Positions 16,313-24,241 of a stretch of DNA of 31,888 bases are shown piece after piece. The notes beneath the pieces are model-generated. The model saw only the letters and a list, made by a program, of their open reading frames with translations, made no database searches and was not told the DNA's origin. Source of the DNA: SHLJ01 sp041618535 (GTDB lineage Bacteria > Bacteroidota > Bacteroidia > Flavobacteriales > Flavobacteriaceae); NCBI GenBank assembly GCA_041618535.1, contig JBFKFP010000010.1:1-31888 (forward strand), written 5' to 3'. The position numbers and the translations under genes are program-made. Position 1 is the first letter of the stretch, and each line of letters begins with the position of its first letter.

Positions 16313-17071
16313 TTACACGACATCCAGTTTACTTATTTCTTCCTTATAATCTGATGGTAACAGTATCTGTTTAACGACATGGCTCAACCCAATCTTCCTT
16401 GCCGCCTTGTAAATGGGAATTGCAGGTTTGATCCATTTAATTCTTTTGAATTTTAATAGTCTGACTACCAAAGCCGGAACAACGAGCTTCTGGGCTTCAA
16501 TCAGTATTTTGAACCGCACTGAACCCAGATGAACCCGGTATTGTTTGAAGAGGTCTCTGCTGAATTCGCTAAATGCGAGGTCTCTTTTAAGATGTTCCTC
16601 CCTCGAGATCATCCAGCTATTATAATCATTCGGAAGATGGATCAGTCCCATCCCGTCGCCTACCCTGAAGAATACATCATATACTTCTTCCTTCTCTGGT
16701 ACAGATAATTTCCGTTCCAGTAATTCGAAGGCTGATATCGAATAGTCAATAAGCATGTACAATACATCCCTGTAGGCCCATTCCGGGATGGCATAACCCC
16801 GGCTTTTTTCAAGCGACGCGTGAATAGTTTTTAAGGTCCGGATAGCTTCCTCAGCTTCATCCCGGGGAGCAAAAACAATTTTTCTGGCATATTTTACGGT
16901 TGAGAATAACCTGCCGAGGGGATCAGATGGTAAAACACCTGTATAATACAACCAGTCTACAGCCTTGTTTAAAGCAAATTCCGCAGAGGCACCTGCAAAA
17001 ATAAACAGAATGGTGTCGCTTTTTCCCCAGATCTTTCTGACTATTGACCCGCGATCGACAAAATAATTCAT
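16313..17071 (-). CDS. DUF2236 / MpaB-like oxygenase-family protein
   Basis: A 252-residue protein on the minus strand, convergent with the DUF4922 gene (23 bp apart) and divergent from the toroid protein. The sequence follows the DUF2236 pattern: an entry SDTILFIFAGASAEFALN, PLGRLFSTVKYARKIVFAPRDEAEEAI, a TIHASL segment, then AYRDVLYMLIDYSISAFELL and a moderately basic C-terminus. Family members include MpaB and latex-clearing protein, which are b-type heme oxygenases. Here the expected His after the family D-x-x-W-x-H position seems to be replaced (VLYMLIDY), so heme binding and activity are uncertain. No signal peptide is present. Confidence 0.6.
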   Translation of the reverse strand: MNYFVDRGSIVRKIWGKSDTILFIFAGASAEFALNKAVDWLYYTGVLPSDPLGRLFSTVKYARKIVFAPRDEAEEAIRTLKTIHASLEKSRGYAIPEWAYRDVLYMLIDYSISAFELLERKLSVPEKEEVYDVFFRVGDGMGLIHLPNDYNSWMISREEHLKRDLAFSEFSRDLFKQYRVHLGSVRFKILIEAQKLVVPALVVRLLKFKRIKWIKPAIPIYKAARKIGLSHVVKQILLPSDYKEEISKLDVV

Positions 17072-17211
17072 GAGTTTAAATTAATCTTATAAGTTACAAA
17101 TTATTGACATTTGAAACCAGTGGTAGCCCGATAACTGAATGATGTTTATTGTTCAACCAGACGGCTGGGGTTCATTTTAATTCAGTAATTTAAGGTTCTA
17201 ATTCTTTTCTG

Positions 17212-18147
17212 ATGCAATTCAATTCCCTGAAAGACTGGTTGCTTGAAGGTGATGTCTCCATCCAATACCAGGTGCACAGAGATCTGCTTGGTTTGGAACG
17301 CAGCGATCTTAAGAAAAGAATCGCTTCGGAAGGCTGGGGAGCCGCCTTTCTGAAATATCGCCAGAAAAAGGGTCATTGGGGAAAAGGTTTCTACCAGCCA
17401 AAATGGATCTCTTCACATTATACATTGCTAGACTTGAAAAATCTGGGAGTTTCAGAACAACATCCTCTTCTTATCGAATCTGTTGATTTTATTTTAAGGG
17501 AAGAAAAGAGCCCTGATGGCGGTATCGGGCCTTTCGGAGACAGGCATTTGTCTGATGTTTGTGTGAATGGGATGTTTCTGAATTATTCAAGTTATTTCAA
17601 AACCGCACAGCAAGACCTCGAATCGATTGTTGATTTCATGCTTAGCCAGAGAATGGCTGATGGCGGGTTTAATTGCAGATCAAACCGTTCCGGAGCTAAT
17701 CACAGTTCACTGCATTCCACACTTAGCGTTCTGGAAGGCATACATCAATATTTGCTTAGCGGTTATAAATACAGGGAAAATGAACTGAGGAAGATGAAAC
17801 AATCCGGTGAGGAATTTATCCTGTTACACCAGTTGTTCCGCTCTGATAAAACAGGAGAGGTAATCAACAAGGAATTCCTGAAATTCAGATTTCCATGCAG
17901 GTGGCACTATGATATTTTACGCGCTCTGGACTATTTTGCCATGAGCCGGGCGATATGGGATGATCGGCTTATTCCGGCTATTAAACAGTTGTTGAAAAAG
18001 AAGAGGAAGAATGGCTATTGGAACCTGAACTCCCATTATCCGGGAAAATTCCATTTTCAGATGGAATTAGCCGGTAAACCGAGCAGATGGAATACCTTAA
18101 GGGCTTTGAGGGTTTTAAAATACTTCGAGATAGATATGAAGTTCTGA
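17212..18147 (+). CDS. Alpha/alpha-toroid protein (prenyltransferase/squalene-cyclase-repeat-like)
   Basis: A soluble, helix-rich protein of 311 residues. Segments such as GGIGPFGDR, QRMADGGFNC and NGYWNLNS recall the repeated D-G-G-F/W turns of terpenoid cyclase and protein-prenyltransferase toroids, each after an amphipathic helix. The cyclase catalytic DxDD motif is absent, so a cyclase activity is not supported. Proteins of this type in Bacteroidota are usually hypothetical. It starts 140 bp from the divergent DUF2236 gene and ends 39 bp before the ankyrin gene. Confidence 0.55.
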   Translation: MQFNSLKDWLLEGDVSIQYQVHRDLLGLERSDLKKRIASEGWGAAFLKYRQKKGHWGKGFYQPKWISSHYTLLDLKNLGVSEQHPLLIESVDFILREEKSPDGGIGPFGDRHLSDVCVNGMFLNYSSYFKTAQQDLESIVDFMLSQRMADGGFNCRSNRSGANHSSLHSTLSVLEGIHQYLLSGYKYRENELRKMKQSGEEFILLHQLFRSDKTGEVINKEFLKFRFPCRWHYDILRALDYFAMSRAIWDDRLIPAIKQLLKKKRKNGYWNLNSHYPGKFHFQMELAGKPSRWNTLRALRVLKYFEIDMKF

Positions 18148-18186
18148 CTCAGAGTTTAATTGTTAAACAGATTAAATTTAAAACAT

Positions 18187-18915
18187 ATGGATAACTCCAC
18201 CCTACTCACGTATATAGCCAGAGGAAGGACCGATTTTATCATAGAGTTGTTAAATCGGCCTGATAATGAGCAATTGTTGAATACAGGCACTGTCAAGCCT
18301 CTGCAATGGCTGGTATATTACAATGATGTTACCGGCCTGAGAGCGGTGATCGAAAAAGGTCTCGGCCTTGAAAGTATAAATATCAATGATGAGTTGGGGA
18401 ATGCTGCCTTTTTCGGACATTGGAAGATCTGTGATTTTCTCATCAACCATGGAGCGAATGTCAACCATAAGGTGGAAAAGACCGAGGAAACACCACTTCA
18501 CAATGCACTTTCTAAAGCAGGACGACCCTATTACTTCTATGTGGTAAAATTACTGGTTCAAAAAGGGGCTGATGTAAATGCGACCACTGTTCCCGGAGTT
18601 GAAACCGGGGCTTTTATGCGTGATGTGCGAACAAAAGGCGAGTCGCCACTTCACCGGGCAGCCGCTTATGCAGATGAAAAGACCATAAAATTCCTTCTTG
18701 AAAATGGGGCCGATAAGGAATTGCGGGATTCAAATGGAAACTCTCCACTCAGTTGGGCTAGCGAACATCTCAGGCCAGGAAGAATTCTGGCCCTGCTCAG
18801 TTTTGGTCACCATCATGTTTCTGAATTACACGCAGAGCTCAACACCAGTGATCACGGTTTTGGATGGGGCAATGCCATGGAATGGAACCTTATGGGAGAT
18901 TTTCTTCCGGAATGA
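18187..18915 (+). CDS. Ankyrin-repeat protein
   Basis: A 242-residue cytosolic protein made mainly of ankyrin repeats. Clear repeats include NAAFFGHWKICDFLINHGAN, then TPLHNALSKAG with VVKLLVQKGADVNAT, then SPLHRAAAYAD with IKFLLENGADKELRD, then SPLSWASEHL. The repeat with a longer insertion (ETGAFMRDVRTKGE) sits between units three and four. The ATG at 18187 is a better start than the in-frame TTG at 18160, which gives no extra repeat sequence. The role is protein binding in general; the partner is unknown. The C-terminus after the last repeat has HHHVSELHAELN and no further domain. Confidence 0.85.
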   Translation: MDNSTLLTYIARGRTDFIIELLNRPDNEQLLNTGTVKPLQWLVYYNDVTGLRAVIEKGLGLESININDELGNAAFFGHWKICDFLINHGANVNHKVEKTEETPLHNALSKAGRPYYFYVVKLLVQKGADVNATTVPGVETGAFMRDVRTKGESPLHRAAAYADEKTIKFLLENGADKELRDSNGNSPLSWASEHLRPGRILALLSFGHHHVSELHAELNTSDHGFGWGNAMEWNLMGDFLPE

Positions 18916-19025
18916 TTCATAAAATGAAAAATGGCTTCTGCTAAATTTCTTAACTTACTTTATGGATATAAGAATCCAACTGGCTAATATTTAGATGGAG
19001 GGCCATAAACCTAAAGCAAGCAAAA

Positions 19026-19463
19026 ATGAAAAAATCTACTTCCCGTTATAACGTTCTAAGGCAGGTGTTCGCTATCATAATAGGTTGGTTTGGCGGAGCT
19101 ATAATAAACATGCTGTTTGTACAGCTGGGTCATGTTGTATTTCCTCTGGAAGGGATCGATCCGTCCGATATGGAAGCCTATGCTGATGTTCTGCCCTCCC
19201 TTGAATTCAAATATTTTATTTTTCCCTTTCTCGCTCATGCAATTGGAACCCTATCAGGGGCTGTTATCGCCGGACTGATAGCGGTTAGGCGGAAAATGCT
19301 GTTTGCCTTTGTTACAGGCGTACTGTTTCTCCTGGGAGGGATCTGGGTCAACATCATGCTCCCGGGTCCTGAATGGTTCGCGGTTGTTGATATTTTACTG
19401 GCATACTTACCCATGGCCTGGCTCGGTGGCAAATTGGCTATCGCCCTGTCAAAAAACCAATAG
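19026..19463 (+). CDS. Small four-helix membrane protein of unknown function
   Basis: The 145 residues contain four predicted membrane helices (about 12-35, 62-84, 88-108 and 115-138) and a Gly-rich first helix (FAIIIGWFGGAIINMLF). I recognise no family. The gene lies 11 bp before the MFS gene and so is likely to be co-transcribed with it. The start is ATG, with MKKSTSRYN giving a basic cytosolic N-terminus. Confidence 0.6.
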   Translation: MKKSTSRYNVLRQVFAIIIGWFGGAIINMLFVQLGHVVFPLEGIDPSDMEAYADVLPSLEFKYFIFPFLAHAIGTLSGAVIAGLIAVRRKMLFAFVTGVLFLLGGIWVNIMLPGPEWFAVVDILLAYLPMAWLGGKLAIALSKNQ

Positions 19464-19474
19464 AACCGTTTAAT

Positions 19475-20731
19475 ATGAATCGGGAAAACCCGCCCTGGCA
19501 TTTTCTTCTCCTTCTTATTTTAGCGGGTGAATCGGTTTTCATTCTGCCCTTTGTATTGGCCAGGGTGTTCAGACCTACCGTCCTTGATACCTTCGGCATC
19601 AATAATTTTGAATTAGGCATCTGCTTTTCGGTTTATGGTTCCGTCGCCTTAGCATCTTATTTGTTTGGCGGCCCTATTGCAGACAGGTTTGCTCCCCGAA
19701 AATTGATCTCAGTTGCTCTTTGGTTGACTGCTTTAGGCGGGATCATATTTGCTGATTATCCGTCTTATTTGACTTTAAAAATCCTATATGGTTTCTGGGG
19801 TTTCACTACCATATTTCTTTTCTGGGCTCCCATGATCAAGGCTACACGGGTTTGGGGTGGACCTAAATCACAGGGAAAAGCCTTTGGCTTTCTGGACGGT
19901 GGTCGCGGATTGGTTGGTGCCTTGTTTGGAGTAATGGGCGTGTATATCTTTTCCTGGTTTGCCAGGGCCGATATTTCAGAATTGTCAATTCAGGAATCAA
20001 AAGATGCTTTCAGGCAGGTTATCTTGGTTTCTTCTGCCCTTGTGGCGATGGTTGGGGTACTCGTTTGGTTTTTTATGAAACTGGATCGGAAAACCGAGAA
20101 GGCTATCGTTATTGATAAGATCTCAATTTCAGAGATAAAAGCAGTCCTGCTTCTTCCTTCAGTCTGGCTACTGATGATAATCATACTATGTGCATATGTA
20201 GGATACAAAATTACCGATGTATTCTCTCTTTACGCACGGGATATTATGCTATATGACCAGGTAGATTCGGCTAAAGTGGGAACTTTCTTGCTGTTTTTAA
20301 GACCTGTGGTGGGTGTGGTTATCGGAATTATTGCCGACCGAACGCGTATTACAATTTGGTTGTTGATTAGCTTTTTGGTCTCCCTGATCGGGGCTGTGCT
20401 ATTTGCATCAGGAATTGTCAAAGCTAACAGTCCCCTGCTCTTTTTATTGTCAATCCTGATAGTTGCCATCGGTGTATATGCTGCACGCTCGCTATATTTT
20501 GCGGTGATGGAACGTGGGAAGATCCCGATTGTACTCACAGGGACTGCGGTTGGCCTGATCTCCTTAATCGGTTATACCCCCGACATTTTTGCAGGACCGG
20601 CAATGGGCTATCTGCTTGATAACTCTCCGGGCATTACTGGCCATCAATATGTTTTTTGGATGCTTGCCATTTTTTCTGGGGTTGGAACCATAGCTGCTTT
20701 TATATATCACCGATTTTATAAAGAGAACTAA
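19475..20731 (+). CDS. Major facilitator superfamily transporter
   Basis: An inner-membrane carrier of 418 residues with about 12 hydrophobic segments and a central hydrophilic loop near residues 195-215 (MKLDRKTEKAIVID). The A-like motif between helices 2 and 3 reads GGPIADRFAPRKLIS, and its second-half counterpart is IADRTRITIW, both typical of MFS proteins. The N-terminal NRENPPWHFLLLLILAGES suggests a short cytosolic start. The substrate is unknown; the overall look is of the NarK/OPA-like or MFS_1 type. It follows the four-helix protein by 11 bp. Confidence 0.88.
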   Translation: MNRENPPWHFLLLLILAGESVFILPFVLARVFRPTVLDTFGINNFELGICFSVYGSVALASYLFGGPIADRFAPRKLISVALWLTALGGIIFADYPSYLTLKILYGFWGFTTIFLFWAPMIKATRVWGGPKSQGKAFGFLDGGRGLVGALFGVMGVYIFSWFARADISELSIQESKDAFRQVILVSSALVAMVGVLVWFFMKLDRKTEKAIVIDKISISEIKAVLLLPSVWLLMIIILCAYVGYKITDVFSLYARDIMLYDQVDSAKVGTFLLFLRPVVGVVIGIIADRTRITIWLLISFLVSLIGAVLFASGIVKANSPLLFLLSILIVAIGVYAARSLYFAVMERGKIPIVLTGTAVGLISLIGYTPDIFAGPAMGYLLDNSPGITGHQYVFWMLAIFSGVGTIAAFIYHRFYKEN

Positions 20732-20771
20732 TATTCCCTGAATTTTTATCCCTGATTAAATTATTTTTATT

Positions 20772-20790
20772 TACTTTGTATTTCAAAGTA
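20772..20790. promoter_or_regulatory. Perfect inverted repeat, candidate operator over the promoter of the 20798 operon
   Basis: TACTTTG-TATTT-CAAAGTA is a perfect 7-bp inverted repeat with a 5-bp centre. It overlaps a second palindrome, AAAGTACTTT at 20785-20794. TTACTTTG at 20771-20778 is one base off the -7 consensus TAnnTTTG, so the repeat would cover the core promoter and start site of the 20798-21705 pair, whose second gene encodes a winged-helix regulator. Autoregulation is inferred. Confidence 0.5.
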
Positions 20791-20797
20791 CTTTTAT

Positions 20798-21412
20798 ATG
20801 GAAGAACGACTTAAATCTGATCTCAGGGATATCAAAGACATGATGACGCGTTCATCACGCTTTATCTCCCTGAGCGGCATTTCGGGTATAGTGGTAGGTA
20901 TCATTGCTCTCGCGGGCGCCTACTTGGCACATATCTATGTCTACCGCAGCCTGGGGCCGCTGAGCTATTCGGCAATTGAGATCTCCGAAGATTTCCTGAC
21001 TCCCCTGATATCAATTGGATCGGTTACTCTGGTTGCAGCTATCTTATCAGCTCTGCTTATAACATCGCATGAATCTAGACGAAACAATCAGCCAATCTGG
21101 GATATTCAATCGAAGCGGCTGCTGATCAATCTTGGAATTCCGTTGGTCACAGGGGGAATCCTTTGCCTTATTCTTCTCACCCGCGGATATATCGCCCTTC
21201 TGGCCCCCATGACACTCATCTTTCATGGCCTTGCCCTTGTAAATGCAAGCCAGTACACCATTAAAGCCATTCGGGGTCTTGGATTGATGTTGATTTTTAC
21301 AGGTCTGGTAGCATTTTATTTTGTTGAATACGGATTAGTTCTATGGACATTTGGATTTGGCTTGTGTCATATTCTTTACGGAGTAATAATGTTCGGTAAG
21401 ACCAAAGCATGA
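20798..21412 (+). CDS. Membrane protein co-encoded with a winged-helix regulator
   Basis: The 204 residues have a short charged N-terminus with amphipathic character (MEERLKSDLRDIKDMMTRSS), then about six membrane helices (about 22-45, 65-88, 108-128, 130-150, 160-178 and 180-198). I recognise no family with a known role. Its TGA overlaps the ATG of the following regulator by 4 bp, so the two are translationally coupled. The start ATG lies only 8 bases after the candidate operator, so the leader is short and lacks a clear Shine-Dalgarno. Confidence 0.65.
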   Translation: MEERLKSDLRDIKDMMTRSSRFISLSGISGIVVGIIALAGAYLAHIYVYRSLGPLSYSAIEISEDFLTPLISIGSVTLVAAILSALLITSHESRRNNQPIWDIQSKRLLINLGIPLVTGGILCLILLTRGYIALLAPMTLIFHGLALVNASQYTIKAIRGLGLMLIFTGLVAFYFVEYGLVLWTFGFGLCHILYGVIMFGKTKA

Positions 21413-21705
21413 AAAAACTGCTTGACAACCTGGATAAAGCCTTTGAAAACAAGATCCGGCTTGGGATTATGTCGGCTCTGTATGTCAATGATTTTCTCGA
21501 TTTCAACAGTTTAAAGAATCTGTTGGATGTTACCGATGGCAACCTGGCCAGCCATCTTAAGGCCCTGGAAAAACGAGAATACGTGGTCTTTAAAAAAGCC
21601 TTTGTAAATCGTAAACCCAACACTAAATATTATGCAACAGAAGATGGGAAAAATGCCTTTCGTCAGCACATAGAAGCCATAGAGAAGTTGCTTGCCAATA
21701 TCTAA
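21409..21705 (+). CDS. Small winged-helix transcriptional regulator (MarR/ArsR-like)
   Basis: A 98-residue single-domain winged-helix DNA-binding protein. NKIRLGIMSALYVNDFLDFNS is the first helix region. LKNLLDVTDGNLASHLKALE is the recognition helix pattern shared with the one-domain MarR/PadR-like family often called winged helix DNA-binding domain. The wing reads YVVFKKAFVNRKPNTKYYAT, with a final helix DGKNAFRQHIEAIEKLL for dimerisation. No metal-binding Cys set is present. It overlaps the upstream membrane-protein gene by 4 bp. It is the best candidate to bind the inverted repeat at 20772. Confidence 0.88.
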   Translation: MKKLLDNLDKAFENKIRLGIMSALYVNDFLDFNSLKNLLDVTDGNLASHLKALEKREYVVFKKAFVNRKPNTKYYATEDGKNAFRQHIEAIEKLLANI

Positions 21706-21753
21706 ACTAATAAATCATTTAATGGATATTAATAATTTAAATATCAATATCTT

Positions 21754-22308
21754 ATGAAATCAATAAATAAAAGATTAATTGTCTGGGGGCTTGTTATAAT
21801 CGGGCTGCTGTCCATTCCATTGATCGCCATGCAATTCAGTGATGAAGTGAATTGGAAACCATCAGACTTTGTCATCATGGGAGCCGCATTATCTGTGTTG
21901 GCATTGTCTTATGAATTTATAGCCCTTAAGGCTAAAACCGCAGTCTACCGCTGGGCTTTGGGGCTCGCACTTTTGGGGGCATTTTTACTTTTTTGGGTGA
22001 ATGGCGCAGTTGGGATAATCGGGAATGAGGGCCAGGATGCCAACCTTCTTTATCTTGCTACTTTCGCGGTAGGTATTACAGGTTCCCTGATGGTTAAATT
22101 CAAGGCGAAAGGAATGGCCAGGACCTTATTTGCAGTAACAGTTGTTCAATTACTCGTTCCGGTGATTGCCCTTTTAATTTGGCCGCCATCAGAAATCTCC
22201 TGGTCTCCCGGTATTTTTGGTGTATTCGTGCTATCCAGCTTTTTTGCCCTGTTATTCTTAATTTCAGGCCTGCTGTTTAAACGGGCAGCAAGGGAGATTC
22301 AGATCTGA
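21754..22308 (+). CDS. Membrane protein of unknown function
   Basis: A 184-residue protein with about five to six hydrophobic helices (about 8-28, 38-58, 66-88, 96-112, 122-142 and 150-172) and a short basic C-terminus (KRAAREIQI). I recognise no family. The gene lies 48 bp after the winged-helix regulator on the same strand, so it could be a further target of that regulator or a third member of the same operon. Confidence 0.6.
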   Translation: MKSINKRLIVWGLVIIGLLSIPLIAMQFSDEVNWKPSDFVIMGAALSVLALSYEFIALKAKTAVYRWALGLALLGAFLLFWVNGAVGIIGNEGQDANLLYLATFAVGITGSLMVKFKAKGMARTLFAVTVVQLLVPVIALLIWPPSEISWSPGIFGVFVLSSFFALLFLISGLLFKRAAREIQI

Positions 22309-22428
22309 GATATGAAAAATTGACAAACCGGAGTCTCTGCGTCAGTGCACGTTGATAAACGCTTCCCGAGAAATCGGTATCTGCCAATTTTATATCTTTA
22401 GATCATAAATGTCAGCAGGCATAAGCCG

Positions 22429-23259
22429 ATGAGACTAACAGATTTTCTTTACACACCCTTCCCTCGTCCAAAAAGAAACAAGAAGAATCTGCTCCTCTTG
22501 ATTCTTATCGGGATGTCTGCAAGCCTGTTCATTCTGGTTTACAATCCCTTCGGAATAAAAACGGATACAGGTCAATGGTACTTAGACCTTGTCATCATAG
22601 GTTTGGGAGTGCTCTTCATACTTTCAGTTCTATTTATGGAAATAATCATACCGGCAATTCTACCCGGGATATTTAAAAATTGGACGCTGGGAAAAGCCAT
22701 TATCTGGTATATGATGGTCTTTGTTTTTATAGCGGCCATGAATTTCCTTTATAAGAGTTTCTGGAGCAGTTTCCTTGAATTTAGCTGGACCGACTTTATT
22801 CTCGTTCTGGGGAGGACCCTGGTGATCAGTTTTACGGTATGTTTTTTCGTCCTGGGGCTCTGGCAATATTTGAACAGAAGGCGAATAACATCCTTATTGG
22901 GTAATGAATATACAGAGTTAACCACGGAAAGCGGCAAAATTGTCGAACTCAGATTAAATGATATCCTTTATATCTCCAGCGATGATAATTATGTTGATGT
23001 ACACTATTATTCCGGGGAAGAAAGAAAAAAAATTGTTCTTAGGTCGAGCCTTAGGAATGCAGAGTCACAATTGGTTAATAAACTTTCCCCTATAATTCGC
23101 TGTCATCGGCAGTATCTGATCAATCCAACCCATTTTTCCATCGAGAAAAAATCCAGCAGGAGCCTCCAGTTGAAGTTGAAGAATTATACAGATGAAATTC
23201 CTGTGTCACGACGTTTTGTGAAGTCTGTAATGAAAAGCCTGTCCGTTAACCCCAAATAA
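22429..23259 (+). CDS. Membrane-bound LytTR-type DNA-binding regulator
   Basis: A 276-residue protein with an N-terminal membrane part of four helices (about 20-40, 50-75, 85-105 and 115-140). Its C-terminal LytTR domain is at about 160-270: GKIVELRLNDILYISSDDNY, VDVHYYSGEE, LRSSLRNAESQL, IIRCHRQYLINPTHF and IPVSRRFVKSV. No receiver domain is present, so it is not a classical response regulator; the membrane part may sense directly. Such membrane-LytTR proteins are common in Bacteroidota. A TATCTTTA at 22393-22400 is one base off the -7 element and may be its promoter. Targets are unknown. Confidence 0.88.
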   Translation: MRLTDFLYTPFPRPKRNKKNLLLLILIGMSASLFILVYNPFGIKTDTGQWYLDLVIIGLGVLFILSVLFMEIIIPAILPGIFKNWTLGKAIIWYMMVFVFIAAMNFLYKSFWSSFLEFSWTDFILVLGRTLVISFTVCFFVLGLWQYLNRRRITSLLGNEYTELTTESGKIVELRLNDILYISSDDNYVDVHYYSGEERKKIVLRSSLRNAESQLVNKLSPIIRCHRQYLINPTHFSIEKKSSRSLQLKLKNYTDEIPVSRRFVKSVMKSLSVNPK

Positions 23260-23384
23260 GTGGTCATTCTCCACAAGCTTCTTTTATTATTGGTGTTTTT
23301 AGTTCCAATCACATTCCTTTGTCGACAGTTGATTGCTTTCTGAAGCACACTAAAAATAAAACGTAAAATTAAAACATCGATCAA

Positions 23385-24176
23385 ATGAAAACTTTAAAAA
23401 CCACTTTACTTCTTTTTATCGGTCTATCTGTCTCAGGATTAATCACGGCCCAGTCAAGTGTTCAGGATGAGGTTTCTGAAATAATAAGGTCTTATGTTGA
23501 AGATTACAGGATGGATCGTTTTGCCTCACAGCCCATGTCTTTTGGCATCGAGATAGAGGGCATGGGAACCTGGTCTGTAGATGTAACGGGAAAGCAAATA
23601 GATGAGACATGGGAAGTTATTCTGAAAAAGGGGCAACCTGCCAAACCAACATTTATTTATAATATTGAAACGGAGACCCTTAAAGCTATTCATGAAGGAA
23701 AGATCAATGCATTAACTGCCCAGGGCAAAGCCTTTACCGGGGACTATACCCCTATGAGTATTAAGATGATGGAAGGTTTTGAACCCAGTATGGAGGAATA
23801 TGGTAAGATCAATCCTTTTTCCTTTCATTTCTGGACGCGCGGTTTTCCTGAGATCATTCCATTTGGGGAGGGAACCACAAGGCGCGCTCATGGATCGAAT
23901 TTTACGGTCTTTTATTATGAACCCGGGTTACGAACAGCCTGGTACAGGGTTTTACCTGAAGAGCGCGTCAGGGATGACGCACGCGAACAGGCCGCCCCTT
24001 TTCCTATGATGATAGTTGCTATTAAAGGAACCACCGAAGGTGAGGTGGGTGGAACTCGGGTATCATTATCTGAAGGGAACACCATCTTTATACCGGCCAA
24101 TGTCAATCACAAATGGTGGAATGAGAGCGGTGAAGCTACAGAAGCCATCCTTATAATGTTTGGGAATGGTGCCTGA
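23385..24176 (+). CDS. Exported SCP2-like plus cupin two-domain protein
   Basis: A 263-residue protein with a clear signal peptide (MKTLKTTLLLFIGLSVSGLITAQ). Residues about 30-130 have the pattern of an SCP2-type sterol- or lipid-binding fold: TWSVDVTGKQ, WEVILKKGQ, FIYNIETETLKAIHEGKINA and GDYTPMSIKMMEGF. Residues about 175-263 are a cupin-like barrel with GTTEGEVGGTRVSLSEGN and FIPANVNHKWWN. The second cupin motif keeps its His, but I do not find a normal HxH motif 1, so metal binding is doubtful. It may bind a hydrophobic ligand in the periplasm. The start is ATG 23385 after a 125-bp gap. Confidence 0.65.
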   Translation: MKTLKTTLLLFIGLSVSGLITAQSSVQDEVSEIIRSYVEDYRMDRFASQPMSFGIEIEGMGTWSVDVTGKQIDETWEVILKKGQPAKPTFIYNIETETLKAIHEGKINALTAQGKAFTGDYTPMSIKMMEGFEPSMEEYGKINPFSFHFWTRGFPEIIPFGEGTTRRAHGSNFTVFYYEPGLRTAWYRVLPEERVRDDAREQAAPFPMMIVAIKGTTEGEVGGTRVSLSEGNTIFIPANVNHKWWNESGEATEAILIMFGNGA

Positions 24177-24198
24177 ATATATTAAATCTGCAAACTAA

Positions 24199-24230
24199 AA
24201 AGGCAGCCGTTCGGCTGCCTTTCTATTGTT
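24199..24230. terminator. Rho-independent terminator between convergent genes
   Basis: A perfect 10-bp stem (AAAGGCAGCC and GGCTGCCTTT) closes a GTTC loop at 24209-24212. It is followed by a T-rich tract on the plus strand (TTTCTATTGTTTT) and flanked by A-runs upstream, so it can serve both the cupin gene ending at 24176 and katG, which ends at 24242 on the other strand. Confidence 0.9.
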
Positions 24231-24241
24231 TTGAGAAAAAT

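Noticed and set aside
23262..23290. GTGG/CCAC hairpin followed by T-rich sequence after the LytTR gene
   Set aside because: A 4-bp stem with a 7-base loop is too weak to call a terminator.
23317..23324. TTCCTTTG with an upstream TTG 21 bases away as promoter for the SCP2-cupin gene
   Set aside because: The second base of the -7 element is wrong and the spacing is at the edge of the usual range; too weak to list.
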